This document shows positions 6,106-6,721 of a DNA stretch of 6,721 bases, in pieces. The translations under genes were made by a program, and so were the position numbers. The stretch is from Ignavibacteria bacterium. Its GTDB lineage: Bacteria > Bacteroidota > Ignavibacteria > Ignavibacteriales > Melioribacteraceae. The DNA lies in the NCBI GenBank assembly GCA_011049495.1, contig DSBF01000013.1, positions 1 to 6,721 on the forward strand, given 5' to 3'. Numbering within the stretch: the first letter of the stretch is position 1; each line of letters opens with the position of its first letter. The notes beneath the pieces are model-generated. The model saw nothing but the letters and a program-made list of their open reading frames with translations. It did no database searches and had not been told where the DNA came from.

Positions 6106-6721
6106 CTAATCCATCATCATACGAAGAAAAGAGGAACTGTCTTGTTCTCTAATTTCCAATTCTTTCTTTTTCTTTTTTTCTTCTTCCTTTTCATTTTCAA
6201 AAGCATCAATTTGCTCGATATTGAAACCGCCTTTCACCTCGTTGTCTGAAGATTCATACATTCTATTTTTTGAACCTTTTACTCTGAAAATGGTTGGAAC
6301 GTCAAGGTCGTCATCTTCATTAATTTCGAATTTGCTTTTATCGAATCCACCGAATTTGAATTCCTCTTTTTGTTCTTTCGGTTTTTCCTTTTTCTCTGAT
6401 TTTAATTTGCTTACACCGGAAAAATCATTTTTAGAAGAGAAGCCCGTTGCTATTACGGTATATGAGATATATTCGTTCATTTCATCTTTATTTACTAAGC
6501 CAAAAATCACATTAGCTTCTTCACCGGCGGCTTCATAAATAACACGGTTGCCTTCTTCAATTTCTTGCATGGTCATATTTGTAGAACCGGTTACATTAAG
6601 TAGAATATTCTTAGCACCTTTAATTGAAATTCCTTCAAGTAAAGGAGAAGATATTGCTTTTTGAGCAGCTTCAACCGATCTGTTTTCGCCCGAAGAAATT
6701 CCGCAGCCCATCAACGCTTCA
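6106..6721 (-). CDS. ftsZ: Cell-division GTPase FtsZ, C-terminal part only
   Basis: The frame is open to the right edge; the start and the nucleotide-binding half are outside the window. The fragment begins EALMGCGISSGENRSVEAAQKAI, followed by SSPLLEGISIKGAKNILLNVTG and SYTVIATGF, which is the FtsZ C-terminal domain (equivalent to SAMMGSGVASGEDR onward in E. coli). FtsZ polymerises at midcell to build the division ring. A linker rich in Lys and Glu leads to DDDLDVPTIFRVK (residues 134-146 counted from codon 6712-6714), which resembles the conserved C-terminal peptide that binds FtsA or other membrane anchors. The protein does not stop there: 58 more residues follow, including a Lys/Glu-rich run, ending DSSSFLRMMMD. 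TTG at 6712-6714 is an internal leucine, not a start. Identification as FtsZ is firm; the role of the tail is not known from sequence. Confidence 0.95.
   Translation of the reverse strand, partial: EALMGCGISSGENRSVEAAQKAISSPLLEGISIKGAKNILLNVTGSTNMTMQEIEEGNRVIYEAAGEEANVIFGLVNKDEMNEYISYTVIATGFSSKNDFSGVSKLKSEKKEKPKEQKEEFKFGGFDKSKFEINEDDDLDVPTIFRVKGSKNRMYESSDNEVKGGFNIEQIDAFENEKEEEKKKKKELEIREQDSSSFLRMMMD

Noticed and set aside
6161..6198. Pyrimidine-rich tract on the plus strand
   Set aside because: It is explained by the Lys/Glu codons of the FtsZ tail on the minus strand, so no separate function is needed.
6221..6538. Plus-strand reading frame of 105 codons
   Set aside because: It is the antisense shadow of ftsZ; its Ser/Phe/Leu-rich content mirrors the Glu/Lys-rich linker of FtsZ.
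6712..6714. TTG as a start codon for a 202-residue protein
   Set aside because: The frame continues upstream in the conserved FtsZ sequence (Glu-Ala-Leu-Met-Gly), so this is an internal leucine of a truncated gene.

Overview
This is an AT-rich window in which every recognisable gene lies on the minus strand. I found no RNA gene, CRISPR array, insertion sequence or plus-strand gene. The mix of genes suggests a Gram-negative bacterium of the Bacteroidota/Ignavibacteria (Chlorobi) neighbourhood. The reasons are low GC, mostly weak ribosome binding sites, outer-membrane proteins with plain Sec signals, and an FtsZ whose conserved C-terminal peptide is followed by a second tail ending in a Ser-Phe-Leu motif. 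That placement is inference from sequence character only.

In transcription order (high to low coordinates) the layout is as follows. The 3' part of ftsZ runs off the right edge (6106-6721). A 174-nt intergenic region holds a long hairpin, a 13-bp tandem repeat and a small leader hairpin. Next come a small secreted beta-barrel-like protein of unknown function (5206-5931) and a 78-nt spacer rich in palindromes. They are followed by an SLBB-domain polysaccharide export protein (3679-5127), a 91-nt spacer, a Wzz-type chain-length/co-polymerase protein (2361-3587), an O-antigen ligase/polymerase family protein overlapping it by one base (946-2361), and the N-terminal 298 residues of a Wzx-type flippase that runs off the left edge (1-895).

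The last four genes form a coherent surface-polysaccharide (O-antigen, capsule or exopolysaccharide) module. The flippase moves lipid-linked repeat units across the inner membrane. The Wzy_C-family protein polymerises or ligates them. The Wzz-like protein sets chain length or links the complex to the exit channel, and the SLBB protein is the periplasmic/outer-membrane export component. The glycosyltransferases presumably lie beyond the left edge. The Wzz-like protein has no fused tyrosine-kinase domain.

The strongest leads for a second look are the FtsZ tail beyond its canonical peptide, the long two-stage inverted repeat after ftsZ, the divergent SLBB protein (no lipobox, a long insertion between SLBB repeats, a C-terminal hydrophobic helix), and slippage-prone simple repeats inside surface-related genes. 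I do not see a clearly new system; this looks like a polysaccharide locus next to a cell-division gene.
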